A DNA stretch of 64,000 nucleotides from Flavobacterium cellulosilyticum (GTDB lineage: Bacteria > Bacteroidota > Bacteroidia > Flavobacteriales > Flavobacteriaceae): NCBI RefSeq assembly GCF_004349355.1, contig NZ_SMFK01000005.1, forward strand, positions 186,001 through 250,000. Reading direction: 5' to 3'. The stretch's first letter is position 1, and each line of letters begins with the position of its first letter. This document shows positions 36,940-45,770 of the stretch, one piece after another. Position numbers and translations under genes: made by a program. The notes beneath the pieces were generated by a model. That model worked only from the letters and a program-made list of their open reading frames with translations, searched no databases and was not told the origin of the DNA.

Positions 36940-38442
36940 ATGGATACTACACATTATATAAGTACAGCGGTACTTTCATTAGAAACGGTACATGAGATAG
37001 TTTCATTTCATAAAATGCTAGCATTATCTGATGAAGCTAAATTCAACATTCAAAAATGCAGGGAGTATCTCGATAAAAAAATGGAATCACATTCCAAACC
37101 AATTTATGGCATTAATACAGGATTTGGATCACTATATAATGTAAAAATATCAAATGAAAACTTATCTAAATTACAGGAAAATCTAGTAAAATCTCACGCT
37201 TGTGGAATTGGTGAAGAGGTCCCAAATGCTATTGTAAAATTGATGTTGTTGTTGAAAATACAATCGTTAAGTTATGGCCATTCTGGAATTCAACTGCAAA
37301 CGGTGGAGCGATTAATCGATTTTTATAATAACGATGTTTTTCCAGTTATTTATACTCAAGGTTCTCTAGGTGCATCGGGTGATTTAGCTCCGTTGGCTCA
37401 TCTATCATTACCTCTTTTGGGCGAAGGAGAAGTTTATTTTGAAGGTAAAAAAATGCCTTCCAACGAAATCTTGAATCGATTTAATTGGAACCCCATTGTG
37501 TTGCAGTCTAAAGAAGGATTAGCTTTACTTAATGGGACTCAATTTATGAGTGCTTATGGTGTTTATACCTTGATGAAAGCCAACAAGTTTTCATATTTGG
37601 CAGATTTAATTGGAACTATTTCCTTGGAAGCATTTGATGGTAGAATAGATCCTTTTCACGAGTTAGTACATTTTATTAGACCACATAAAGGGCAAATTGT
37701 AACTGCCAATCGAGTTAAGGAATTTTTAGACGGAAGTGAAATAATAAGTCAGAAGAAAACACATGTTCAGGATCCGTATTCGTTTCGTTGTATTCCACAA
37801 GTACATGGAGCTTCGAAGGATGCAATTGATTATGTGAAAAAAGTTTTCAAAACTGAAATTAATTCTGTTACCGATAATCCCAATATATTTTCAGAAAGTG
37901 ACCAGATTATTTCTGGAGGTAATTTTCACGGACAACCTTTGGCAATAGCTTTGGATTTTTTAGCAATAGCTTTGGCTGAATTGGGCAGTATTTCTGAACG
38001 AAGAACGTATCAATTAATTTCGGGGGCACGTAAACTTCCTGCTTTTTTGGTTGATAATCCCGGATTAAATTCAGGTTTAATGATTCCGCAATATACGGCA
38101 GCAAGTATAGCAAGTCAAAACAAACAATTGGCAACTCCAGCAAGTATTGATAGTATAGTGTCTAGTAATGGACAAGAAGATCATGTGAGTATGGGAGCTA
38201 ATGGAGCCACAAAAGCATTGAAAGTAATGGAAAATCTGGAGCGAATTTTAGCAATCGAATTGATGAATGCATCGCAAGCTATTGAGTATCGTAGGCCTTT
38301 AGAATCTAGTGATTTTATTGAAATGTTTATAAAATCCTATCGTGAAGAAGTTCCATTAGTAAAAGAAGATCGAATCTTACATTATGATATTGAAAAATCA
38401 GTGGTTTTTTTGAATAGTTTCGAAATTGAAGATGATAGTTAA
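36940..38442 (+). CDS. hutH: Histidine ammonia-lyase
   Basis: 500 aa. It deaminates histidine to urocanate. The self-made MIO cofactor comes from Ala145-Ser146-Gly147 in GSLGASGDLAPLAHL; YGINTGFG (about 56-63) and the SHACGIGEE region are typical, and GGNFHGQPLA and SNGQEDHVSMG complete the active site. The rest of the hut pathway is not in this window. It is divergent from the thr operon across a 170-base AT-rich spacer. Confidence 0.93.
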   Translation: MDTTHYISTAVLSLETVHEIVSFHKMLALSDEAKFNIQKCREYLDKKMESHSKPIYGINTGFGSLYNVKISNENLSKLQENLVKSHACGIGEEVPNAIVKLMLLLKIQSLSYGHSGIQLQTVERLIDFYNNDVFPVIYTQGSLGASGDLAPLAHLSLPLLGEGEVYFEGKKMPSNEILNRFNWNPIVLQSKEGLALLNGTQFMSAYGVYTLMKANKFSYLADLIGTISLEAFDGRIDPFHELVHFIRPHKGQIVTANRVKEFLDGSEIISQKKTHVQDPYSFRCIPQVHGASKDAIDYVKKVFKTEINSVTDNPNIFSESDQIISGGNFHGQPLAIALDFLAIALAELGSISERRTYQLISGARKLPAFLVDNPGLNSGLMIPQYTAASIASQNKQLATPASIDSIVSSNGQEDHVSMGANGATKALKVMENLERILAIELMNASQAIEYRRPLESSDFIEMFIKSYREEVPLVKEDRILHYDIEKSVVFLNSFEIEDDS

Positions 38443-38521
38443 TAATTTGTTAACATTAGCATTAAATAAAGCAGTAATTTAGTATTTTAAATTAATAAAC
38501 GAGTAACAAAAACAGTACAAA

Positions 38522-39166
38522 ATGTCTATAAATACTATTTTTCAATTTTTGGTTCCAAAAGACAAAAAATTCTTTCCTCTTTTTGAGGAAGCATCGGCCA
38601 ATTTAGTTCAATTGGCTTCTATTTTACATGAGGCAGTTAATCTTCCGTTAAAAGTTCGAGATGAGCTTTTCTCTAAGATTGATGAATTAGAACAAAAAGG
38701 AGAAGATTTAACTCGTTTGACTAATCTGGAGTTGAGTAAAAATTTTATTACTCCCTTTGATAGAGAAGATATTCATTCCTTGATTACTTCAATAGATAAT
38801 GTAGCCAATTATCTTCACGGCGCTTCAAGTAGAATGAAATTATATCAGGTAGATAAGATTACAAAATCAATTAGAAAATTAACCGAAATTAACCTTGAAG
38901 CCTGTCAGAATATTGATATCGCAGTAAGAGAATTAAGGAATTTGAAGAGAATGAAAAATATAACTGCAGCTTGTGTAATAATAAATAAGCTTGAGGCAAA
39001 ATCGGATGATGTATATAATAAAGCGATTGCAGATCTTTTTGAAAATGAAACAGATGCTAAGAACATTATCAAATACAAAGAAGTATTGTCTGTTTTAGAA
39101 TCTGCTGCTGATAAATGCAAAAGTGTGGCCAGTGTTTTAGAAACAATTACAGTAAAACATTCTTAA
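38522..39166 (+). CDS. DUF47/PhoU-like phosphate transport regulator
   Basis: 214 aa, all alpha. The pattern FPLFEEASANLVQLASILHEAV, FDREDIHSLITSIDNVANYLHGAS and NKAIADLFEN...KYKEVLSVLESAADKCKSVASVLETI is that of the DUF47 family, which works with Pit-type phosphate carriers in many bacteria. It lies 80 bases before the transporter gene. Confidence 0.93.
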   Translation: MSINTIFQFLVPKDKKFFPLFEEASANLVQLASILHEAVNLPLKVRDELFSKIDELEQKGEDLTRLTNLELSKNFITPFDREDIHSLITSIDNVANYLHGASSRMKLYQVDKITKSIRKLTEINLEACQNIDIAVRELRNLKRMKNITAACVIINKLEAKSDDVYNKAIADLFENETDAKNIIKYKEVLSVLESAADKCKSVASVLETITVKHS

Positions 39167-39246
39167 ACAATTTTAGGAATTTTTAGGTTTAAGAAGAATG
39201 ATTTTTTAAACTTCAATCTGTTAATTTACACTTTTTAATTTAAAAT

Positions 39247-40614
39247 ATGGATTTTACTTTACTCATAGTTATTATTGTATTGGCTTTGGTTTTTGATTAT
39301 ATCAATGGTTTTCATGATGCTGCAAATGCGATTGCGACTGTAGTTGCTACCAAAGTGCTTTCGCCTTTTCAAGCCGTACTTTGGGCTGCTTTTTTTAACT
39401 TTTTAGCTTATTGGGTTTTTGGTTTGGGTGTGGCTAATACAGTTGCAAAAACAGCTGATGCAAGTCAGATAAATTTAGTAGTCATTCTTTCGGGAGTAAT
39501 CGCTGCTATAATCTGGAATTTAATTACATGGTGGCAAGGAATTCCTTCCAGTTCATCACATACTTTAATTGGTGGTTTTGCAGGAGCAGCGATTGCTCAC
39601 GCTATTGCCATGCATGGCTTTTCGGATTATGTATACTCGGAAGATGGGGTAAATATTACAAGACATTGGTATGATTCTGTAAGTTGGTATAAAACAGGAA
39701 AAGATGGAGGAGTGCCATCTGGAGTTATTGTTATAGTTGCTTTCGTTGTTTTAGCACCATTATTGGGAGCTATTGTATCTTATTTCATTTCAATTTGGTT
39801 GTTAAATGCTTCTAAAAAAAGTATTTTACCTAAGCTTTTTACTATTTCATTAATGGTTTTGACTGTGCTATTTATTTACTATCAAATGGTACCTTATGAT
39901 AAAATCATTGCCGATGGAGGACAGCCTCGTTTTGAATCGTCCGTTTTTTGGAGCGTTGTATTCGAATCGCATAATATCAAATGGTTTTTAGTAGCTTTTA
40001 TTATACTAGCTATTTCAACATTTGCCTTAGTGTTTAGTAGTTTAAATCTTCATCAAGCAGATTCTGTTTTGAAAAAAATGCAATTATTGTCATCTGCAGC
40101 TTTTAGTTTAGGTCATGGTGGAAATGATTCTCAAAAAGTGATGGGAATTATAGCTGCAGCAGTAGCTGTTTATATTAAAGTTAGTGGTGTTGATATCATG
40201 ATGCTTCCAGATTGGTTGCAAGTGGTCCTTCCTGATGATGATAAAGGGATAAAAGGAGTAATGCCACAATGGATTCCTTTGACTTGTTACACAGCGATTG
40301 CTGTTGGTACACTTAGTGGAGGTTGGAAGATAGTAAAAACTATGGGATCTAAAATCACAAAAGTAACTTCGTTTGAAGGAGTTGCAGCCGAAACAGCAGG
40401 AGCTTTGACATTATATTTTACGGAACATTTCAAAGTACCAGTAAGTACTACTCATACCATTACAGGGTCAATTATAGGTGTTGGTTTAACAAAACGTGTT
40501 TCAGCGGTTCGTTGGGGAGTTACTGTTAGTTTATTATGGGCTTGGGTTCTCACAATTCCTGTTTCAGCTTTATTGGCTGGAATTATTTATTATTTTTTAA
40601 GTGTTTTTATTTAA
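39247..40614 (+). CDS. Inorganic phosphate transporter, Pit/PiT family
   Basis: 455 aa with about 10-11 membrane helices. The two inverted PiT signature segments are present: VFDYINGFHDAANAIATVVATK near the N-terminus and SLGHGGNDSQKVMGI around residue 287, with the GxxxSSHTLIGG segment PSSSSHTLIGG and the second VSTTHTITGSIIG. Members carry phosphate as metal-phosphate complexes or with Na+/H+. Together with the DUF47 gene it forms a phosphate-uptake pair. Confidence 0.95.
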   Translation: MDFTLLIVIIVLALVFDYINGFHDAANAIATVVATKVLSPFQAVLWAAFFNFLAYWVFGLGVANTVAKTADASQINLVVILSGVIAAIIWNLITWWQGIPSSSSHTLIGGFAGAAIAHAIAMHGFSDYVYSEDGVNITRHWYDSVSWYKTGKDGGVPSGVIVIVAFVVLAPLLGAIVSYFISIWLLNASKKSILPKLFTISLMVLTVLFIYYQMVPYDKIIADGGQPRFESSVFWSVVFESHNIKWFLVAFIILAISTFALVFSSLNLHQADSVLKKMQLLSSAAFSLGHGGNDSQKVMGIIAAAVAVYIKVSGVDIMMLPDWLQVVLPDDDKGIKGVMPQWIPLTCYTAIAVGTLSGGWKIVKTMGSKITKVTSFEGVAAETAGALTLYFTEHFKVPVSTTHTITGSIIGVGLTKRVSAVRWGVTVSLLWAWVLTIPVSALLAGIIYYFLSVFI

Positions 40615-40739
40615 TTTTTATGGGTTAAATGTAAATTACTTATCAAAATTTAAGGTATTGCCTATTAATATTTTCTACTCATATAATATAAAATAATACG
40701 ATTTAGTAAAAAATTAAGAATTAGAATTGAAATATTTCT

Positions 40740-40747
40740 TAAATTTG
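40740..40747 (+). promoter_or_regulatory. -7 box at the start of the copper island
   Basis: TAAATTTG is an exact TAnnTTTG match, 19 bases before the ATG at 40767. The only nearby TTG is too close, so the -33 region is unclear. Confidence 0.45.
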
Positions 40748-40766
40748 AAGATTGAAAAAGATTTTA

Positions 40767-41135
40767 ATGAAAAAATTTCACATTTTTATGCTATTTGTTA
40801 CGCTAGGTTTCTTCTTGATGCCAGCTATAACTATGGCTTGTGAAATGAAATCTGAAAAATCGTGTTGCAATAAAGAAATGTCTTCTAAAGATAATTCTAA
40901 AGACTGTTGCAAAAAAAGTAAAGATAGTACAAAAAACCACGATGGTAATTGTAACGGTAAATGTGGCCATAATAATTGTACGACTTCATCTGTTCCATTC
41001 AATCTCGCTTTTTACGAATTAAAAATCAAAAATAACAACTTTGATTTTTCAGAAAACAAACAAAATTATTTTCATTCAGAAGCCAGTATTTCTTCTGGTT
41101 TTTCTTCACTCTGGCTTATTCCTAAAATAAGCTAA
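40767..41135 (+). CDS. Cys- and Lys-rich secreted protein at the head of the copper island
   Basis: 122 aa from ATG 40767; an upstream in-frame TTG (40752) is less likely. A signal peptide (KKFHIFMLFVTLGFFLMPAITMA) ends just before CEMKSEKSCC. The mature N-terminal half has nine Cys residues (SCCNKE, DCCKKS, NCNGKCGHNNC), then a more ordinary tail. The Cys-rich segment suggests metal binding in the periplasm, but the family is unknown. Confidence 0.7.
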   Translation: MKKFHIFMLFVTLGFFLMPAITMACEMKSEKSCCNKEMSSKDNSKDCCKKSKDSTKNHDGNCNGKCGHNNCTTSSVPFNLAFYELKIKNNNFDFSENKQNYFHSEASISSGFSSLWLIPKIS

Positions 41136-41142
41136 ATTCCTT

Positions 41143-41186
41143 TTTGACATCCAAAATAGTGTCAAATTTAAAGCAAATTTGCTTTA
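41143..41186. terminator. Double hairpin between the Cys-rich gene and the HMA gene
   Basis: TTTGACA (41143-41149) pairs with TGTCAAA (41160-41166), and immediately after lies a perfect 18-base palindrome TAAAGCAAATTTGCTTTA (41169-41186). It may be a terminator or an operator; the following TAATCTTTTA gives only a weak T-run. Confidence 0.45.
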
Positions 41187-41283
41187 TAATCTTTTATTTA
41201 ACGGCTAACTAAATGTTTAAATTATAGGGTTTACTATGGTTTAATTGTTTGTTTATCTAACTTCAATTTCAATTTAAAATACA

Positions 41284-41628
41284 ATGAAATCATTATTAAA
41301 AATAATGGTAGCAATTACTTTATTGCTATCCAATGTAGATTTATCTGCACAAATAAAAAATACAAAAGCGGAAACAGTTAAAATTTATGGGAACTGTGGA
41401 ATGTGTAAAAAGGCTATTGAAAAATCAGCAAATATAAAAGGTATTGCAACTGTTGACTGGAATAAGGATACTAAAATGGCAATTCTAACTTATGATTCAA
41501 CCAAAACTAACCAAAGCGAAATTCTTAAAAAAATAGCTTTGGCAGGTTATGATAGTGAAAAAATAAAAGCTAAAAAGGAAGATTATGATAATCTTCCTGG
41601 ATGTTGTCAATACGATCGTGAAAAGTAA
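41284..41628 (+). CDS. Secreted heavy-metal-associated (HMA) domain protein
   Basis: 114 aa. A signal peptide (LKIMVAITLLLSNVDLSAQ) is followed by an HMA-like ferredoxin fold: VKIYGNCGMCKKAIEKSA (Cys-x-x-Cys) ... GIATVDWNKDTKMAILTYD ... ILKKIALAGYD. A C-terminal NLPGCCQY adds two Cys. It probably binds Cu(I) in the periplasm, as a chaperone or sensor; cation-transport-associated secreted HMA proteins are common in copper loci of this phylum. Confidence 0.85.
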   Translation: MKSLLKIMVAITLLLSNVDLSAQIKNTKAETVKIYGNCGMCKKAIEKSANIKGIATVDWNKDTKMAILTYDSTKTNQSEILKKIALAGYDSEKIKAKKEDYDNLPGCCQYDREK

Positions 41629-41650
41629 AACTAATTTAAAAACTATTAAT

Positions 41651-42217
41651 GTGAAAAAATCAATTTTAGCCCTATTCATAGTGGCATTCGTACTTGTTTC
41701 ATGTAAACAAAATAACAAGAAAGATGAAACAATGAATTCAGAAACAATGAATTCAGAAAACACAACCCAAGATATTAACAATTCTAAATTTTCCATTGAA
41801 GAAATTGTGAGTAATTATTTGTCTATTAAAAATGCTTTAACAAAAGATGATTCGAACAGTGCTGCTGAAGCAGGCAAAACATTCGTTGAAACATTGTCTA
41901 AACTAGATATGAAAAATTTGTCTGATGATAAAATGAAAAGCTATATGGATATTGCAGATGATGCCAAAGAAAATGCAGAACATATTGGTGATAATTCGGG
42001 TAAAATTGATCATCAAAGAGAACATTTTGTACTTTTAAGTAAAGATGTAAATGATTTAATAACAACTTTTGGAACACAACAAAAATTATATCAAGATTAT
42101 TGTCCAATGGCAGATGATAATAAAGGAGCTATTTGGATAAGTGAAACTAAAGATATCAAAAACCCATATCTAGGTGCTAAAATGCCTACTTGCGGGACTG
42201 TGAAAAAAGAATTATAG
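41651..42217 (+). CDS. DUF3347-containing lipoprotein
   Basis: 188 aa from GTG 41651; an in-frame ATG 66 bases upstream lacks a signal at the right place. The signal ends in VLVSCKQ, so it is a lipoprotein. After an Asn/Glu-rich linker the DUF3347 domain covers about 50-185 (SNYLSIKNALTKDDSNSAAEAGKTFVETL ... QDYCPMADDNKGAIWISETKDIKNPYLGAKMPTCG). DUF3347 is often fused to Cus-type adaptors. The signal peptide nearly equals that of the lipoprotein at 45454. Role in copper handling inferred from context. Confidence 0.85.
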   Translation: MKKSILALFIVAFVLVSCKQNNKKDETMNSETMNSENTTQDINNSKFSIEEIVSNYLSIKNALTKDDSNSAAEAGKTFVETLSKLDMKNLSDDKMKSYMDIADDAKENAEHIGDNSGKIDHQREHFVLLSKDVNDLITTFGTQQKLYQDYCPMADDNKGAIWISETKDIKNPYLGAKMPTCGTVKKEL

Positions 42218-42218
42218 A

Positions 42219-42677
42219 ATGAAAAAAGGCATCAAAAAGGTACTTTATGTTGGGTTAATTATTTTTTTGTTGATGCAATTGTATCAACCTGCTCGTAACC
42301 AAAGTTATGAGCAGGTAAATACGGCAAATTTCACAAAAGTGTATCAAGTTCCAAAAAACATAGAAACAATTTTGCGAACTTCTTGTTATGATTGTCATAG
42401 CAATAACACTAATTATCCTTGGTATTCCTATCTACAGCCTACTAGGTTTTTTATGGAAAGTCATATTAATAAAGGTAAAAATAATTTGAATTTTGATGAA
42501 TATGGAAATTACTCCTCAAGAAAGCAGCTTACTAAATTGGATAGAATTGTAAAACAAATAAAATCTAGCGAAATGCCTTTAAGTTCCTATACCTTAATTC
42601 ATAGAAATGCAATACTAACATCTACTCAAAAAGAAGAAGTTATCAATTGGGTCAATTCAGTCAAAGTGAATGAATAA
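42219..42677 (+). CDS. Haem-binding (CxxCH) domain protein
   Basis: 152 aa. A single N-terminal membrane anchor (VLYVGLIIFLLMQLYQP) is followed by SCYDCHSNNTNYPWYSYLQP, the haem-attachment CxxCH of the Haem_bd family, and a helical C-terminal region with SSEMPLSSYTLIH. It could donate or accept electrons in the periplasm. It starts one base after the DUF3347 stop, so it is in the same operon. Confidence 0.88.
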   Translation: MKKGIKKVLYVGLIIFLLMQLYQPARNQSYEQVNTANFTKVYQVPKNIETILRTSCYDCHSNNTNYPWYSYLQPTRFFMESHINKGKNNLNFDEYGNYSSRKQLTKLDRIVKQIKSSEMPLSSYTLIHRNAILTSTQKEEVINWVNSVKVNE

Positions 42678-42741
42678 CTTAATACAATTCTTTAAACAAT
42701 ATAAAATTAGTACTGAATTAGGATTCAAAAAACAATTTTAA

Positions 42742-45381
42742 ATGAATAAAATAAAAAAAATAATAGTAGTAATATTCATTCTCGCAATGAACAACTTTGC
42801 ACATTCACAGGAAATGAAAGGGATGGTCATGAATAAAAAACAGGATACTCGAAAGGTAGAATCCACAACCTACACTTGTGTCATGCACCCTGAAATTCAT
42901 GCCACCGAACCTGGGAATTGTCCTAAATGCGGTATGACTTTGATAAAAGAAAAAGGAAAGAAAACAACCAAGGAAGCAGTTAAAAAAACTATTTATAAAG
43001 CTCCTATTGAAGTAAAAAAAGAGGTTGAAAATACTAGTAGACAACCGATAAAATCAGCTGATTTGCCAAAAGAAAAAGCAGTAGTGGAGAAGAAAGTGTT
43101 TTCTAAAACAATACCAAAAACGGTACGTTACGACTTATATGTTCGGGACACAGTGGTAACTATTGGTAACAAACCAAAACGGGCCATTGCAGTAAACGGA
43201 CAAATCCATATGCCAACTTTGACTTTTACAGAAGGAGATACAGCCGAAATTTATGTACATAACGAATTAAAAGAGGGCACTTCATTACATTGGCACGGAT
43301 TGTATTTACCCAATAAAGAGGATGGAGTTCCTTTTTTAACACAACTGCCTATCAAGCCAGGAACAACTCATTTATATACTTTTCCAATAATTCAAAACGG
43401 AACTCATTGGTACCATAGTCATAGTGGTTTGCAGGAACAAATAGGAATGTATGGTTCATTGATCTTAAAGAAAAGAAATGAAGACGAATCCTTTAGAAAA
43501 GGGATCGATGATATACCACAAGTTCCAGTTATTTTAAGCGAATGGACCGATTATAAACCTGAAAATGTACATCGGATGTTGCTTAATGCTTCTGATTGGT
43601 TTGCTATCAAAAAAGGGACAACCCAAAGTTATGCTGAAGCAATTAAAGCAGGTCATTTTAAAACCAAATTAACAAACGAATGGAAACGAATGTTGGCCAT
43701 GGATGTAAGTGATGTTTACTATGATAAATTCTTGATAAATGGGGTAAATGAAAGTCAATTGTCGCAATTTAAAGCGGGTGATAAAGTCCGGTTGAGAATT
43801 TCAAATGGAGGAGCTTCTTCCTATTTTTGGCTAACATATGCAGGTGGAAAAATGACCGTCGTTGCTAATGATGGAAACGATGTTGAGCCTGTTGTCGTTG
43901 ACAGATTGATAATTGGGGTTTCTGAAACATATGATGTTATTATAACTATTCCTGAAAAAAACACATCATATGCATTTTTAGCTACTCCAGAAGATAGGAC
44001 CAAATCTGCTTCAATTTATATTGGAGAAGGCATCAAAAAAGCAGCGAATCCTTTGCCAAAATTAAAATACTTTGAAGGGATGAAAATGATGAATAACATG
44101 ATGAATATAGATGGTACAATGAATGATATGGGGATGGAAATGAGTCTGCAAAAAATGGACATGAATTCCGTTATGTATCCGGAACTTTCTAAAAGTTCAA
44201 ATATGGATCATTCAAAAATGAAAATGACTAGTGAAATGGACCATTCTAAAATGGATATGAAATCAGATCAAATGGATCACTCTAAAATGGATATGAAATC
44301 TGGTAAAATGACTAAGAATGGTGAAATGGATCATTCAGGTCATGATATGGGAATGAAAAGTTCAGATATTGTAACCTTGAATTATTCGATGTTAAAATCC
44401 CCAACAAAAACAACGTTGCCAAAGGACGCTCCAGTGCATGAATTGCGTTTTGAATTGACCGGAAATATGAACCGTTATGTTTGGAGTATGGATAATGTTG
44501 TCCTATCTGAAACCGATAAAATCTTAATTAAAAAAGGAGAAAATGTTCGGATTACGTTATACAACAATTCCATGATGCGTCATCCGATGCATTTGCACGG
44601 TCATGATTTTAGGGTGTTGAATGGACAAGGAGAGTATGCGCCACTTAAAAATGTATTGGATATTATGCCAATGGAAACGGATGTCATCGAATTTGCAGCA
44701 AATGCTGATGGAGATTGGTTTTTTCATTGTCATATTTTATACCATATGATGGCGGGAATGAATAGGGTATTTAGTTATGAAAATTCAGCACCAAATCCAC
44801 TTTTGCCAAACAAAGAAAAGGCATACAAGAAATTACAAGCCGAAAGCAATCAACTGCATTTAATGGCAGAAAATGATTTTGCTACCAATGGAAATGATGG
44901 AAAAGCAATGTTGCAAAATACGAGATGGAGTTTTGGAACCGAATGGAGATTGGGTTATAGTGACCATCATGGTTACGAATCCGAAACTCATATCGGAAGG
45001 TATATTGGAAAAAATCAGTGGTTGATGCCTTTTATAGGTTTTGATGCGCGTTATCGAAAATTAGACCATGGTGTTATTGAAGAAAATTTATTTGGTCAAA
45101 CCAGTACCAAAGACAAACGCCTTCAAGTTAGTTTAGGGGTTAATTATACCTTGCCATTATTAGTAGTGGCGCAAGCTGAGGTTTTTCATGATGGAAATGT
45201 TCGTTTACAATTAATGCGAGAAGATATTCCGGTTACGAAACGATTGCGAATGGCCTTTATGGTGAATACCGATAAAGAATATATGGCAGGATTCAAATAT
45301 ATAGTGGGTAAAAATATAGGACTTACTACACATTATGACAGTGATATGGGGATAGGATTTGGCCTAAATTTGAATTATTAA
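42742..45381 (+). CDS. Multicopper oxidase with N-terminal HMBD and C-terminal CopB-like barrel domain
   Basis: 879 aa. Order: signal peptide (1-22); HMBD module (about 44-66, TCVMHPE ... CPKCGM); three cupredoxin domains with the copper ligands HWHG (183-186), HWYHSH (222-227), HPMHLHGH (614-621) and HCHILYH (662-668); a Met/His-rich insert at about 445-535 (MDHSKM repeats); and a C-terminal extension (about 725-879) with alternating short strands ending NLNY, typical of a CopB-type outer-membrane barrel. Such oxidases convert Cu(I) to Cu(II) outside the cytoplasm. The fused barrel would be unusual. It lies between the haem-binding and HMBD lipoprotein genes. Confidence 0.85.
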   Translation: MNKIKKIIVVIFILAMNNFAHSQEMKGMVMNKKQDTRKVESTTYTCVMHPEIHATEPGNCPKCGMTLIKEKGKKTTKEAVKKTIYKAPIEVKKEVENTSRQPIKSADLPKEKAVVEKKVFSKTIPKTVRYDLYVRDTVVTIGNKPKRAIAVNGQIHMPTLTFTEGDTAEIYVHNELKEGTSLHWHGLYLPNKEDGVPFLTQLPIKPGTTHLYTFPIIQNGTHWYHSHSGLQEQIGMYGSLILKKRNEDESFRKGIDDIPQVPVILSEWTDYKPENVHRMLLNASDWFAIKKGTTQSYAEAIKAGHFKTKLTNEWKRMLAMDVSDVYYDKFLINGVNESQLSQFKAGDKVRLRISNGGASSYFWLTYAGGKMTVVANDGNDVEPVVVDRLIIGVSETYDVIITIPEKNTSYAFLATPEDRTKSASIYIGEGIKKAANPLPKLKYFEGMKMMNNMMNIDGTMNDMGMEMSLQKMDMNSVMYPELSKSSNMDHSKMKMTSEMDHSKMDMKSDQMDHSKMDMKSGKMTKNGEMDHSGHDMGMKSSDIVTLNYSMLKSPTKTTLPKDAPVHELRFELTGNMNRYVWSMDNVVLSETDKILIKKGENVRITLYNNSMMRHPMHLHGHDFRVLNGQGEYAPLKNVLDIMPMETDVIEFAANADGDWFFHCHILYHMMAGMNRVFSYENSAPNPLLPNKEKAYKKLQAESNQLHLMAENDFATNGNDGKAMLQNTRWSFGTEWRLGYSDHHGYESETHIGRYIGKNQWLMPFIGFDARYRKLDHGVIEENLFGQTSTKDKRLQVSLGVNYTLPLLVVAQAEVFHDGNVRLQLMREDIPVTKRLRMAFMVNTDKEYMAGFKYIVGKNIGLTTHYDSDMGIGFGLNLNY

Positions 45382-45453
45382 CCATCAGTTAAACAACAAA
45401 AAATGACCTTTATAAAAAAGAATACCAATAGTAATAATTTAATAATTTGTAAA

Positions 45454-45720
45454 ATGAAAAAATCAATTTTAGCCCTATTCGTAGTGGCATTCGTAATGGT
45501 TTCATGTAACCAAAAAAATAAACAAGACGAACCTTTAAACAACACAATGATGGAAAATGACACAACAATGATGCATAATGATACAACAATGCATCATGAT
45601 TCGAAAATGATGGATGAAAACACAAAATTGTATGCTTGTCCGATGCATCCTGAAGTTCAGGGAAAACTGAATGACAAATGTTCTAAATGCGGAATGAAAT
45701 TAACTGAAGAAGTTAAATAA
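45454..45720 (+). CDS. Small lipoprotein with a heavy-metal-binding domain
   Basis: 88 aa from ATG 45454; the in-frame ATG 45403 would add residues before the signal peptide. The lipobox is VMVSCNQ. After a Met/His/Asp linker (MMENDTTMMHNDTTMHHD) comes one HMBD module (YACPMHPEVQG...CSKCGMKL). It is probably a metal-buffering lipoprotein. Its first 20 residues are nearly the same as those of the DUF3347 lipoprotein. Confidence 0.85.
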   Translation: MKKSILALFVVAFVMVSCNQKNKQDEPLNNTMMENDTTMMHNDTTMHHDSKMMDENTKLYACPMHPEVQGKLNDKCSKCGMKLTEEVK

Positions 45721-45726
45721 TTCAAG

Positions 45727-45761
45727 TCCTATTCAGGGATTACTCTGAATAGGATTTTATT
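45727..45761 (+). terminator. Intrinsic terminator before cusA
   Basis: TCCTATTCAG (45727-45736) pairs perfectly with CTGAATAGGA (45745-45754) and TTTTATT follows. It sits between the HMBD lipoprotein and cusA, so the RND genes may have separate control or receive only part of the upstream transcripts. Confidence 0.75.
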
Positions 45762-45770
45762 CAAATTATT

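Noticed and set aside
41585-41650. Longer DUF3347 protein starting at ATG 41585
   Set aside because: It overlaps the end of the HMA gene and places 22 residues before the signal peptide; GTG 41651 fits better.
45403-45453. Upstream ATG extending the HMBD lipoprotein by 17 residues
   Set aside because: It would put MTFIKKNTN... before the signal peptide and lipobox; ATG 45454 gives a normal lipoprotein.
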